Assembly (NCBI RefSeq): GCF_014203045.1
Contig: NZ_JACHIF010000003.1
Coordinates: 62,001 to 126,000, forward strand
Direction: 5' to 3'
DNA from: Prosthecobacter dejongeii
Lineage (GTDB): Bacteria > Verrucomicrobiota > Verrucomicrobiia > Verrucomicrobiales > Verrucomicrobiaceae
Length of the DNA stretch: 64,000 nt
A program made the translations under genes and the position numbers. Below, one piece after another: positions 26,960 to 35,830 of the stretch (position 1 is the stretch's first letter; every line of letters starts with the position of its first letter). The notes below the pieces were generated by a model. The model made no database searches, was not told where the DNA came from, and worked only from the letters and a program-made list of their open reading frames with translations.

Positions 26960-27159
26960 ATAGATCGGTTTCCAAAAAGATGGTCCGATTGAAAAGGCGG
27001 GCGCGGTGGGATGAGTGGCAAGGCAAGAGCGCAGGCTGCTATCTTGACGATAACAGCCAAGTCCCGCTTGCGGTGACCGCCAATCGTCCCACCCCGTCGC
27101 CGCTTTTCGGACAAGATTTTTGGAAATCGGTCTATTTTTTCCAGCCCCGGCCCTTCGTC

Positions 27160-29262
27160 ATGAAAACGCCCCTCTTTTGCCTCATGTCCACCGCCCTCTT
27201 TGCCCAGCCTCTGCCGTACCCGGAAACCCGCCAGGACCCCGCCATTTCCGATGACTACCACGGCACGAAGGTGGCAGATCCCTACCGCTGGCTGGAAGAT
27301 GACAACAGCGAGGAAACCAAGGCCTGGGTCACCGCGCAAAACGCCGTCACCTTCCCCTACCTGCACCAGCTCCCCAAACGGGCCGAGCTGCGCGCACGCC
27401 TGGAAAAACTCTGGAACTACGAGCGCGTGGGCGTGCCCTTTGAAGAAGGCGGCCACTGGTTTTTCAATCGCAACTCCGGCCTGCAAAACCAGAGCGTGCT
27501 CTACGTCACCGAAGACCTGGGAAAAGAACCACGCCTTTTGTTAGACCCGAACACCCTTTCCACCGATGGCACCACCTCCCTCACGGAGACCGCCCCCAGC
27601 CCCGATGGCAAATTCCTCGTCTATGGCCTGTCCAAAGCCGGCAGTGACTGGCAGGAATTTCGCGTCAAAGACATCGCTACCGGCCAGGACAGTGCGGACG
27701 TGCTGGAGTGGATCAAATTCAGCGGGGCCTCCTGGGCCAAAGACAGCCGCGGTTTCTACTACAGCCGTTACCCGCAGCCGAAAGAAGGCGCAGCCCTGAC
27801 CGAGGCGAACAAGAACCAAAAAGTCTATTTCCACCAGCTCGGCACCCCGCAGGCCGAAGACCGCCTGGTCTATGAACGCCCCGACCAACCCGACTGGGGC
27901 CTGCACGCCTACGTCACCGATGACGGCCATTACCTCACCTTCAGCGTCACGGAAGGCACCGATCCGAAGAAGCGCATCTTCTACCAAGACCTCACCCAGC
28001 CTGGAGCCAAGGTGGTGGAGCTGCTCAATGACTTCGATGCCGCTTACAGCTTTGTGGACAACGTCGGCCCCGTCTTCTACTTCCACACGAATCTCGACGC
28101 CCCGCGCTACCGCGTCATCGCCATTGATGTCACCAAACCCGAGCGTGCCAACTGGCGCGAGATCCTGCCCCAGACCGAGGATAAACTCGACGGCGTCTCC
28201 ATCGTCGGCGGCCAGATCCTGGCGGAATACCTCAAAGATGCCCGTTCAGACATGCGCGCCTATGATTTGGACGGCAAGCTCATCCGCGCCATCCAGCTCC
28301 CCGGCATCGGCACCATCGGTGGCTTTAACGGTCGCCGTAGCGATACCTTCACCCACTACGCCTTCACCAGCTTCACCACGCCCGGGGCCATCTACCGTTA
28401 CGACATCGCCACCGGACAGAGCAGCCTTTATCGCCAGCCGAAGGTGGACTTTGACGGCAGCCAGTATGAGACCAAGCAGATCTTTGCCACCAGCAAAGAC
28501 GGCACCCGCGTGCCCATGTTCATCGTCCATAAAAAAGGCCTGAAGCTGGATGGCAACAACGCCACCCTCCTCTACGGCTACGGCGGGTTTAACATCAGCC
28601 TCACCCCCGGCTTCTCCATCGGCCGCACCGTCTGGTTAGAAATGGGCGGCGTCTATGCCATGGCCAACCTGCGCGGCGGCGGTGAATACGGCGCCGACTG
28701 GCACCGCGCCGGGACCAAGCTGACCAAACAGAACGTCTTCGATGACTTCATCGCCTGTGCTCAGCATCTCCAAAAAGAAGGTTATACCTCGCCCAAAAAA
28801 CTCGCCATCATGGGCGGCAGCAATGGCGGCCTCCTCGTCGGCGCCTGCATGGCCCAGCGGCCCGAGCTCTTCGGCGCGGCCCTGCCCGCCGTGGGCGTCA
28901 TGGACATGCTGCGCTTTCACCTCTTCACCATCGGCTGGGCCTGGAAAAGCGACTACGGCAGCAGCGAAAAGGCCGATGAATTCAAAGCCCTTTACGCCTA
29001 CTCCCCGCTGCACAATCTGAAGCCCGGCACCCGCTACCCCGCCACCCTCATCACCACGGCGGACCACGATGACCGCGTGGTGCCCGCGCACAGCTTCAAA
29101 TTCGCCGCCCGCCTCCAGGCCTGCCAGGCCAAAGACGGCCCCCCCGTCCTCATCCGCATCGAAACTAGCGCCGGCCACGGCGCCGGCACCGCCCTGAAAA
29201 AAGTCATCGAAGAAACCGCCGACGAATGGGCCTTCCTCCATCAAGTGCTGGAGATGGAGTGA
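27160..29262 (+). CDS. Prolyl oligopeptidase (S9A serine peptidase), exported
   Basis: The start is set at ATG 27160 (MKTPLFCLMSTALFAQPLPY), giving a short signal peptide and the usual PYPETRQDP opening of prolyl oligopeptidases. The 700-residue product has an N-terminal seven-bladed beta-propeller and a C-terminal alpha/beta hydrolase domain with the nucleophile motif GGSNGG (Ser554), an Asp in TADHDDRVVPAHS and a His in TSAGHGAG. These enzymes cleave short peptides after proline and exclude folded proteins. An exported copy could process peptides in the periplasm before uptake by the peptide transporter found further along. Confidence 0.95.
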   Translation: MKTPLFCLMSTALFAQPLPYPETRQDPAISDDYHGTKVADPYRWLEDDNSEETKAWVTAQNAVTFPYLHQLPKRAELRARLEKLWNYERVGVPFEEGGHWFFNRNSGLQNQSVLYVTEDLGKEPRLLLDPNTLSTDGTTSLTETAPSPDGKFLVYGLSKAGSDWQEFRVKDIATGQDSADVLEWIKFSGASWAKDSRGFYYSRYPQPKEGAALTEANKNQKVYFHQLGTPQAEDRLVYERPDQPDWGLHAYVTDDGHYLTFSVTEGTDPKKRIFYQDLTQPGAKVVELLNDFDAAYSFVDNVGPVFYFHTNLDAPRYRVIAIDVTKPERANWREILPQTEDKLDGVSIVGGQILAEYLKDARSDMRAYDLDGKLIRAIQLPGIGTIGGFNGRRSDTFTHYAFTSFTTPGAIYRYDIATGQSSLYRQPKVDFDGSQYETKQIFATSKDGTRVPMFIVHKKGLKLDGNNATLLYGYGGFNISLTPGFSIGRTVWLEMGGVYAMANLRGGGEYGADWHRAGTKLTKQNVFDDFIACAQHLQKEGYTSPKKLAIMGGSNGGLLVGACMAQRPELFGAALPAVGVMDMLRFHLFTIGWAWKSDYGSSEKADEFKALYAYSPLHNLKPGTRYPATLITTADHDDRVVPAHSFKFAARLQACQAKDGPPVLIRIETSAGHGAGTALKKVIEETADEWAFLHQVLEME

Positions 29263-29342
29263 AGCCCGTTAACGAAACAGCAAGCGTTCAAGTCGTCTTC
29301 CATCCAGATGACTTGAAGCTGCTGAAACTTCTCCACTTTAAA

Positions 29343-31175
29343 CTAATCAATCAAACTATCCCGAAAAGCTTGGAACCGTGGGTCATTCCGCACTCGGTCG
29401 AAGTCCTTGTCATTGTCCAATTTACTTTTCGCTGCTTTGGAGTTGAGCTTCCTCCAAGACTCAAGCCAGAAAAGTGTCGTTTCAACTTCACCTTTCAGTC
29501 CAGACAGACAGGCTAGATTATATATAATAATAGGATCGTCAGCCTTGATCGCCAAGGCTTCTTGAAACTTTTCTTCTGCGTGATCCAAGAGTTTTTTGTT
29601 TTCAGTCCCCTCTTTAATTTGCGACCATGCCAATAGTGCGGTCCCCCAATTATTGAGGGCTATATACTTATTAGATGTGATCGCCAGCGCTTGTTTGTGT
29701 TTTTCCTCTGCTCGACGAAACAGTTCATCAGCCTCGCTTCCCACTTTTGTTGTAGCCCAAGCTGAAAGTGCTGCCCCCCAATTGCCTAAGGCTTCCTGAA
29801 AATCAGGCTTGAGCAGAATGGACCGGTGGTACTTGCCTTCCATTTCTTGGAAGACCGCTACATCGCCTCTTCTCCTCGCTTCCTCTGTATCTAAAGCATC
29901 TGCCCATGCAAGCCATGACTCGGCTGCATATTCATCTGTTGGAGCCAAATTGATGTCCAACATCCTAATCTGCTTTTGCAACGAATCAGGCAGACCTGAT
30001 TGCGGTAAAAAGCGAATCGGAAAAACGGTTTCCAGTTGTCCTGTCGAAACGGCGATTCGAGTCATTCGTTTCAGCAAATCGTTGCCGTCCCATTCAGGGT
30101 CTCCGTTGCTCTTGTTTCCTTTAGGCCGAATGAGACGATGCACTGAGGCTCTTAACTGTTCGTTAGAATCTCCCACCATGGCCATGACACGATCCGCTAA
30201 GGTGGAATATTCCATGGCGAGGTATTCATCGGGATAATCCCGGATAAAGATCGTCTCCATCAGGGCCATCTGAGGATGGTATGAGAGTCTAAGAGGAGCG
30301 AGGCCAATCTGTTTCTTCAAGACCTCCATCCGGTCTTTCTTATATGTCATCTCTCCGCCGGGAACAGGTGACGCGACTAAAAGCGTGGGTTTTGGTCCCA
30401 GTGTGGCAGGGCCTGGCTCGGGACTGCCTAGCGGGTCCGCCTCATCCCAAACATCGTCTTCGCCCGAACGCTGCTGCGGTTTCAAGCCCACAAAATTCAG
30501 GAAGTTCAGCGTGCCCGTAATGTTTTGGTCATTGAGGCCTGACAAGACAACGAGACGGTCCGACAAAGGTCCCACACATAGCCCCCCCACTTCGGTAAAG
30601 CCTGTGCGACTATCCACCAGAATGTAGTCGTAGCCTGTCGGTTCAGGTTCCGTCCCTTCCTCCTGCCAGGGATGATTGAAGGAAAAACGGTGATTGCGGA
30701 GCACGGCGCGCAACAGATCGCTGGAGTCAAAAATTTGCTGGGCCGACAGACTCGGGAGATTGAGCGCACTCAGTCTGGCCGCGTAGTTCCGTGACTCATC
30801 TGCCGCCAGCACATCCAGACGTGCCCTCGCGGCGCGAGGATGTTTAGGCTCGGCATAATGCTCAACATCCACGGAATGCAAAAAGGACTCTAATAGAAGC
30901 GGGGGAAGCTCTGGTGGTGTGCCTGCCGGAGCGTCGCGCACCGATTGAACGACGGCAGCCAGAACATCCACCACATCTCCCTGAGATTTCGTTGGAAGTA
31001 ACTCACCAGTACGGTTTAAAAACCCACTGGCCCCAGGAGCCTCAAGGTCTAGATCCACGACTAAAACATGGCGACCTCGCGCATGCAGGTAGTAGGCCGT
31101 ATTCAGCACCGCCATGCTGCGCCCCACGCCGCCTTTGTAGCTGTAAAAAGTAAAAACCCGAGGCTGAAAGTTCAT
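29343..31175 (-). CDS. KGGVGR-motif P-loop ATPase with C-terminal TPRs
   Basis: The start is taken at ATG 31175 (MNFQPRVFTFYSYKGGVGRS), because it forms an ATGA overlap with the upstream stop. The 610-residue product has a MinD/ParA-like deviant Walker A, KGGVGRS (residues 14-20), with Arg where ParA proteins have Lys, then VLVVDLDLEAPG and VDSRTGFTEVGG. The C-terminal 180 residues contain tetratricopeptide-like repeats (ALGNWGAALSAWA, ALNNWGTALLAWSQ, YNLACLSGL). KGGVGR ATPases are known from predicted NTP-dependent conflict or signalling systems. It is the last of three coupled genes in an AT-richer block. Confidence 0.85.
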   Translation of the reverse strand: MNFQPRVFTFYSYKGGVGRSMAVLNTAYYLHARGRHVLVVDLDLEAPGASGFLNRTGELLPTKSQGDVVDVLAAVVQSVRDAPAGTPPELPPLLLESFLHSVDVEHYAEPKHPRAARARLDVLAADESRNYAARLSALNLPSLSAQQIFDSSDLLRAVLRNHRFSFNHPWQEEGTEPEPTGYDYILVDSRTGFTEVGGLCVGPLSDRLVVLSGLNDQNITGTLNFLNFVGLKPQQRSGEDDVWDEADPLGSPEPGPATLGPKPTLLVASPVPGGEMTYKKDRMEVLKKQIGLAPLRLSYHPQMALMETIFIRDYPDEYLAMEYSTLADRVMAMVGDSNEQLRASVHRLIRPKGNKSNGDPEWDGNDLLKRMTRIAVSTGQLETVFPIRFLPQSGLPDSLQKQIRMLDINLAPTDEYAAESWLAWADALDTEEARRRGDVAVFQEMEGKYHRSILLKPDFQEALGNWGAALSAWATTKVGSEADELFRRAEEKHKQALAITSNKYIALNNWGTALLAWSQIKEGTENKKLLDHAEEKFQEALAIKADDPIIIYNLACLSGLKGEVETTLFWLESWRKLNSKAAKSKLDNDKDFDRVRNDPRFQAFRDSLID

Positions 31176-31843
31176 GCGGCAATGCAAGAAGGATTACTGG
31201 CGTTAGAACGCATGGATTTTCTGATCCCGATTCCTTGCATCGAGCTGGCTCCTGCTTGAGGGCGAACCTGCTCAGGAGCCAATTTTTCACGAACTAGCTT
31301 CTCAAATTCTGCCGCTGCGATGAGTTCTGTGGCAATGTATTGAGTGAAAGCGAAACGCTTCAAATCGCCCATTTGCAGTTCAGCCTGTCCCAGAATAATC
31401 AGGGGATCGAGATGATTGGGATTCATGGCCCGAGAAATAGCAGCCGCATCACAAGCCGCCTTCCAGTCTTGTTCCGCGAGCTTCTCTTTTGCCAACGTCA
31501 AATGGCGGTCGAAAATCTTTTGAAATTCGCTCTTCACCTTGGATTTACGATCATACGCCACTTCGCCCTTATCGTTAACCCAAAGGTCATGATTAGGCTG
31601 TCCCTGAAAGGCCTTCGCTAGCCGTGTTACCTGTTGGCGAGCCTCGAAAGCGTCCAACTCATCCAGGGTTGAAAGATTGCCTTTAAACACTTCATCCGAA
31701 ACGAGGCAGAAGGGAGGCATGATGACCAAATCCGGCGTCTGGCGGCTTTGAAAAATAGGCGCCAGGATACGCGGCAATGGCTCGGCCTCCAGCACGCTGG
31801 AAAAGCCGATGATATCGAGGTCGTGGAGAGACCAGTGCGTCAT
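31172..31843 (-). CDS. Middle protein of the KGGVGR operon, unknown, helical repeat-like
   Basis: The 223-residue product begins THWSLHDLDIIGFSSVLEAE and contains LDELDAFEARQQVTRLAKAF. The C-terminal part reads like a TPR unit or pair (WKAACDAAAISRAMNPNHLD, PLIILGQAELQMGDLKR). No catalytic motif is visible. Both ends overlap the neighbours by four bases (ATGA), showing translational coupling with the upstream 291-residue gene and the downstream ATPase. A TPR adaptor linking the two is a reasonable guess but not evidence-based beyond the repeat-like sequence. Confidence 0.7.
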   Translation of the reverse strand: MTHWSLHDLDIIGFSSVLEAEPLPRILAPIFQSRQTPDLVIMPPFCLVSDEVFKGNLSTLDELDAFEARQQVTRLAKAFQGQPNHDLWVNDKGEVAYDRKSKVKSEFQKIFDRHLTLAKEKLAEQDWKAACDAAAISRAMNPNHLDPLIILGQAELQMGDLKRFAFTQYIATELIAAAEFEKLVREKLAPEQVRPQAGASSMQGIGIRKSMRSNASNPSCIAA

Positions 31844-32715
31844 GAATTTATATACTCCTCAATGAAGTTAATGCAGGATTCACGGATTGCATAAAAAGAA
31901 TCGACTTGATCAGGGTCGGCTGAATATCGCTCGATACGAACGCCTAAGGCATGCAGCGAGCTGAGTTCGGCGATCTGTTTTTCATGGCCATTTTTGACAA
32001 AAACGGCCAGTAAATGTGGAGGCTGAAGTGGTACCCTCTGAGGGATACGCACCTCAAAGGTGCTGGTCCGCCGATCACCGCCAGAAATTCCAAAAGGATG
32101 CAAACGTTGCTCTAAACAATGACAGGCAAACGCCTCAACATTTTGCAGATAAGCCTGCGGCGTAGCCGCGTAATGAGAAATAAGCGCAGCCAAAAGCTGT
32201 CTGTATTCTGGAACAGGCAATTCGTGATTCCTAACAAAGTCCACGCCATCAAGGTAAGGGGCCGGAGCAGGAACCCGTGAGGCAAAAGCGCCAGAGTCAA
32301 AAGGAGTCGCCACACCTTTACCGGAGTGATCGTGTTCCAGAGAATGCACAAATAGAAATCCGCATTCCGTGGTGGGATAGGCAAATGTCCCCAAGTAGAA
32401 AAACACGTCATCCGTCGTGCCCATGAGAGCCTCTGCAGCACCAATCCTTTTGCCGACTACGGCTTGAGACAGCAGGGCTTCACTCTGTAAAATAACTTTG
32501 AGAGTGCCTACATTACAGCCATGCGTCAGAGGCATTTGTAAGCTCCAGTGCCTCGCTGCCAGAGATTGTTTTTCCGTAATCGCACAATGCGGCAGGATTC
32601 CCTGAAGGAGACGATCCAGATTTGTTTGATGAGATGAAAGTACGGACATCTGGGATACGACAGAAAGAAACTTTTCAAACAATGAGCGATCCGTCAAACA
32701 TAATCCTAGTCCCAC
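31840..32715 (-). CDS. First protein of the KGGVGR operon, unknown, possible enzyme or effector
   Basis: The 291-residue frame starts with GTG at 32715; ATG 32647-32649 (MSVLSSHQTNLDRLLQGI) is an alternative. It contains THGCNVGTLKVILQSEALLS, DDVFFYLGTFAYPTTECGF, GVATPFDSGAF and RRTSTFEVRIPQRVPL. The pattern H..G...LK.IL.S..L.S recalls the entry motif of ADP-ribosyltransferase-fold proteins such as DarT, with a later Glu in FEVRIP. This is a visual resemblance only. It is the promoter-proximal gene of the operon, and codon use is AT-richer than in ssb, which is divergent. Confidence 0.7.
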   Translation of the reverse strand: MGLGLCLTDRSLFEKFLSVVSQMSVLSSHQTNLDRLLQGILPHCAITEKQSLAARHWSLQMPLTHGCNVGTLKVILQSEALLSQAVVGKRIGAAEALMGTTDDVFFYLGTFAYPTTECGFLFVHSLEHDHSGKGVATPFDSGAFASRVPAPAPYLDGVDFVRNHELPVPEYRQLLAALISHYAATPQAYLQNVEAFACHCLEQRLHPFGISGGDRRTSTFEVRIPQRVPLQPPHLLAVFVKNGHEKQIAELSSLHALGVRIERYSADPDQVDSFYAIRESCINFIEEYINS

Positions 32716-32859
32716 CCGCTATAGCGTATGCGGTCCACCCGGAGGCGGGCCTCTCAAGCATGAGCTAGGACATCATGCAGCTTTGCAACTGGATTTTGGT
32801 ATTCCCGAATCACAAAAAAGGTTGCTGCAAACTTGGCTGGCTGGATAAGGTGAGGGGAT

Positions 32860-33474
32860 ATGGCCTCGCTCAATAAAGTCATGCTCATCGGCAATCTCAC
32901 CCGCGACCCGGAGGTGCGTTACACGCCCAAAGGCAGTGCGGTCTGTGACATGGCCATTGCCGTCAATCGGCGTTACCTCACGGAAAGTGGCGAACGCCAG
33001 GAAGAAGTGACTTACCTGGACATCGTCCTCTGGGGCAAGCAGGCCGAGCTCGCGGGCCAGTTCCTGGCCAAGGGCCGCTCCGTCTTCATCGAAGGTCGCC
33101 TGCAGATGGATACCTGGGAAGACAAGGCCACGGGCCAAAAGCGCAGCAAGATCAAGATCGTGGCTGAGAACATGCAGTTCCTGGACAGCAAAGGCGGTGC
33201 CCCCGGCGGTGGCGGTGGTGGCGGCGGGAACTATGGCAATGATGAAGAGGGCTACAGCGCACCTCCTCCCCAGCAGCGTCGCCCAGCGGGTGGCGGTGGC
33301 GGCGGTTACGGGGGCAACTCCGGCGGCGGGTATGGTGGTGGTGGCGGCGGCGGTTACCAACAGCGCCCGGCTGCCCAGCAGCGTCCTCCCCAGCGCCAGG
33401 CCCCTGCCCAGCAGGATGACTTCGGTGAGGGCCCCATCACCGATGGCATGGAAGACGACGACATTCCGTTTTAA
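32860..33474 (+). CDS. ssb: Single-stranded DNA-binding protein
   Basis: The 204-residue product has a standard N-terminal OB fold (SLNKVMLIGNLTRDPEVRYT, FLAKGRSVFIEGRLQMDTWE), a long Gly-rich linker (about residues 112-185) with GGGGGYGGNSGGGYGGG-type runs and Pro/Gln segments, and the acidic tip EDDDIPF. That tip recruits replication and repair partners such as RecO, PriA and exonuclease I. It protects single-stranded DNA as tetramers. It is transcribed away from the KGGVGR operon, with about 145 bp between starts. Confidence 0.97.
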   Translation: MASLNKVMLIGNLTRDPEVRYTPKGSAVCDMAIAVNRRYLTESGERQEEVTYLDIVLWGKQAELAGQFLAKGRSVFIEGRLQMDTWEDKATGQKRSKIKIVAENMQFLDSKGGAPGGGGGGGGNYGNDEEGYSAPPPQQRRPAGGGGGGYGGNSGGGYGGGGGGGYQQRPAAQQRPPQRQAPAQQDDFGEGPITDGMEDDDIPF

Positions 33475-33483
33475 GATTTCCCT

Positions 33484-33505
33484 GGGGGGTAACGCCCCCG
33501 GTTTT
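33484..33505 (+). terminator. Probable terminator of ssb
   Basis: A G-run (33484-33489) pairs with CCCCC (33494-33498 or so) across GTAACG-like loop bases, followed by GGTTTT. It lies 10 bp after the ssb stop. Confidence 0.55.
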
Positions 33506-33642
33506 CATCTTCAGCGGCCCCGCAGTGTGCCAGCTTTGCGCATCCTGCTGCCGCATTTGTCCGGGCTCTAGGAAGGCGGCGCTTCAGGCGTTGATGGAGG
33601 TATGCAGGCACACTCAAACCCGTGCCGCGCGCCCCACACACC

Positions 33643-33873
33643 ATGAAAGCTCTACTGCCCATCCTCCTGCTCACCTGTGTCAGCCTCACCGCTGTTTTTG
33701 CAAAGGGCGGCCCGCCCATCAATGACGTCTGCCCTGTGGATGGCAAAGCCGCCCGAGTGATCTACCGGATTTTTGAAGAGAAAGGTCCCGTCATTTTCTG
33801 CTGCGCCACCTGCCTGGACACCTACCGGAAAAACCCCAACCGCTTCACCGTGAAACCAAAGGCGGAAAAGTAG
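33643..33873 (+). CDS. Small exported TRASH/YHS-like metal-binding protein
   Basis: The start is taken at ATG 33643 (MKALLPILLLTCVSLTAVFA), giving a signal peptide. The mature 55-residue part contains DVCPVDGKAAR, then FCCATCLDTYRKNPNRF. The Cys of CPVDGK and the CxxC pair before a Tyr-Arg-Lys-Asn-Pro helix match the YHS/TRASH zinc-ribbon-like pattern used to bind or sense copper or heavy metals. It stands alone between ssb and repeat family B. Metal identity is not predictable. Confidence 0.8.
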   Translation: MKALLPILLLTCVSLTAVFAKGGPPINDVCPVDGKAARVIYRIFEEKGPVIFCCATCLDTYRKNPNRFTVKPKAEK

Positions 33874-33889
33874 AGCTAGGGATGGTGGA

Positions 33890-34310
33890 GGGGGATTGAG
33901 GGTGGAGGACTCGTTTAAGAGAAAAGGGCACCCTTTTGCGAACGAGGTTCTGCGTGCTGCGACCACCCCTCACCTTAGCCTCTCCCCACGCGAGCGCGGG
34001 GAGAGGGAACGCGCTTTTGGCAGCTCCTAATGATAGACCGAACGAGGAGTGGATTTAAAAGCGAACGACGGCGGTTTGGTCTTCCGTGGACGGAGTCGAA
34101 AAGACATCCCCCTCGCCCCAGGAACTGGGGAGAGGGCCAGGGGTGAGGGGCGGTGGAAGGTGAGGTCAGGGTGGAGGTGTCGTTTGAGAGAAAAGGGCAC
34201 CCTTCTGCGAACAACATCCCGCGTGCTACGCCCCCCCCTCACCTGGGCCTTTCGCTTCGCGGCTTCGCAACCCCGCAAGCGGGGAAAGGGAACGCGTTTT
34301 TGGGGAACTC
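33890..34310. repeat. Repeat family B, two tandem copies (about 269-bp period)
   Basis: The block GAGAAAAGGGCACCCTT occurs at about 33920 and again at about 34189, 269 bp apart, each followed by a degenerate GCGAAC...GTGCT-x-CG tail. Between them lies GATTTAAAAGCGAACGACGG (from 34052) plus GGTTTGGTCTTCCGTG. Embedded hairpins include CTCCCC/GGGGAG, CCCCAG-GAA-CTGGGG and CCCCGC-AA-GCGGGG. The same modules reappear at 59.2-59.5 kb. No gene is credible inside. It separates the convergent TRASH-protein and oppF genes. Confidence 0.88.
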
Positions 34311-34396
34311 TGGATGGATGAGCGAGCGAAGACTGATTGAGAACGAAGGATCACCGATCACCCTTCAGCGAATGGAGTCTAGACAGCGCCTCTTGC

Positions 34397-35371
34397 TCAC
34401 TCTCCGGTGCAGCAGGGGCAGGGCTGCACCCAGTGGCCGGGGGTGATTTCTTTCAAGCTCAGGTCCATGCCCACGCTGTCTTTCCACCGGGGGTGGCCCA
34501 TGCGGTGGCCGAAGGCGCAGCCAGCAGGGGGATTGATGGGGGAGGGCACGTCCCCTTGCAGCAGGGAGCGCGGGCGGCGCAGGGCGGGATCCGGCACAGG
34601 GATGGCATCCAGCAGGGCGCGGGTGTAGGCGTGCAGAGGCCGGCGGTAAAGCGTCTCCGCCGGGGCCAGTTCGACGATCTTGCCCAGGTACATCACGGCG
34701 ACGCGGTCGCTCATGTGCTTCACCACGCTGAGCCCGTGGGCGATGAAGAGGTAGCTCAGGCCCATCTGCCGCTGGAGGTCTAACAAAAGGTTCAGCACCT
34801 GACTCTGCACCGAGACATCGAGCGCAGAGACGGGCTCGTCACAGACGATGAGTTTGGGCTTCAGGGCGATGGCGCGGGCGATGCCGATGCGCTGGCGCTG
34901 GCCGCCGGAAAACTCGAAGGGGAAACGATCGCTGGCGGTGGTGGGCAGGCCGACTTTGTCCAGCAGATCCGCCACCCAGGCGCGGCGTTCTTCTTTGCTG
35001 CCCAGTTTTTGGACGATGAAGGGCTCCTCCAAAATATCGCGCACCGTGTGGCGCGGGTTCAGGGATTCCGCGGGATCTTGGAAGATCATCTGCATGTGCC
35101 GGCGGGTGGGGCGGAGCTGGCCCATGCTGGCGGTGGTGATGTCTTGCCCTTCAAAGTGGACGCTGCCGCCCGTGGGTTTCAGCAGGCGCACGATGCTTTT
35201 GCCGAGCGTGGTTTTGCCACAGCCAGATTCACCGACGAGGCCCAGGGTCTCCCCCGCGGCCAGGGAAAAGCTGACGCCATCCACGGCTTTGCAAGAGGCC
35301 ACAGAGCGCCGCAGCAGACCGCCACGGACGGGGAAATGCTGCTGGAGGTTTTGAACGGTGAGGAGGCTCAT
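34397..35371 (-). CDS. oppF: Oligopeptide ABC transporter ATP-binding protein (OppF/DppF type)
   Basis: The 324-residue ATPase has Walker [14 protein letters not shown], signature [16 protein letters not shown] and Walker [15 protein letters not shown]-terminal oligopeptide-transporter extension includes [13 protein letters not shown] with the conserved Cys of the Opp/Dpp Fe-S or C-terminal motif. It would pair with the OppD-type subunit encoded at 35831. It is the promoter-distal gene of the transporter unit, separated from oppD by the hicBA pair rather than adjacent to it. Confidence 0.95.
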   Translation of the reverse strand: MSLLTVQNLQQHFPVRGGLLRRSVASCKAVDGVSFSLAAGETLGLVGESGCGKTTLGKSIVRLLKPTGGSVHFEGQDITTASMGQLRPTRRHMQMIFQDPAESLNPRHTVRDILEEPFIVQKLGSKEERRAWVADLLDKVGLPTTASDRFPFEFSGGQRQRIGIARAIALKPKLIVCDEPVSALDVSVQSQVLNLLLDLQRQMGLSYLFIAHGLSVVKHMSDRVAVMYLGKIVELAPAETLYRRPLHAYTRALLDAIPVPDPALRRPRSLLQGDVPSPINPPAGCAFGHRMGHPRWKDSVGMDLSLKEITPGHWVQPCPCCTGE

Positions 35372-35374
35372 GAA

Positions 35375-35581
35375 TTAAAGATCGCTTTCTTTGAGATCGG
35401 CAGTTTTCATTAGGGCACGCAGGAGGCCGATCTTTAAAGTTTCGTTGCCATGAACAGGGATCACCAAAGGGCCGGTTTTGTCCGCATGCTTGAAGATGTG
35501 ATGGCTGCCATTGACACGAGCCAGGGACCAGCCGTGAGCCTGGACGATTTTGACAAGCTGTTTACCGCTGATGAGTTTCAC
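35375..35581 (-). CDS. hicA: HicA-family toxin (mRNA interferase)
   Basis: The 68-residue product shows the HicA/YcfA dsRBD-like pattern: ISGKQLVKIVQAHGWSLARV, the active-site segment NGSHHIFKH with His, then PLVIPVHGNETLKIGLLRAL. HicA toxins cleave mRNA, and cognate HicB neutralises them. The start overlaps the end of the HicB-like gene by four bases (35578-35581), so the order is antitoxin then toxin. It ends three bases before the oppF start, so it is embedded in the transporter transcription unit. Confidence 0.9.
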   Translation of the reverse strand: MKLISGKQLVKIVQAHGWSLARVNGSHHIFKHADKTGPLVIPVHGNETLKIGLLRALMKTADLKESDL

Positions 35582-35781
35582 ACGTTCACCAGCATGGGTT
35601 GAGCGTCAGCATCGTCTATTTCCTGCTCAGCATCTGCCAGAAACCATCCTTGGATGGCCTCGGCGAGCCGCAACCGAAGTTGATCCAGCGTCTCCGCCTG
35701 AGTGAAGCAACCCGGCAACGAGGGCACTTCAGCCCAATAGCCGCCTTCTTCAGCAGGATGAACAATGGCTTTAACGGTCAT
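35578..35781 (-). CDS. hicB: HicB-family antitoxin
   Basis: The 67-residue product has the partial RNase H-fold pattern of HicB: AIVHPAEEGGYWAEVPSLPG, CFTQAETLDQLRLRLAEAIQ, then an acidic tail (AEQEIDDADAQ). It lacks an added C-terminal DNA-binding domain, so autoregulation by this short form is less certain. It overlaps hicA by 4 bp and lies 49 bp after the oppD stop. Confidence 0.9.
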   Translation of the reverse strand: MTVKAIVHPAEEGGYWAEVPSLPGCFTQAETLDQLRLRLAEAIQGWFLADAEQEIDDADAQPMLVNV

Positions 35782-35830
35782 GAGAATAAAATAAGCGATT
35801 GAGGTCCGATTTCAAGGGGCATGCTCCAGC

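Noticed and set aside
29343-31175. ParA/MinD chromosome or plasmid partition protein
   Set aside because: The Walker A is KGGVGRS rather than the ParA KGG-x-GKT/S, there is a TPR C-terminus and no ParB neighbour.
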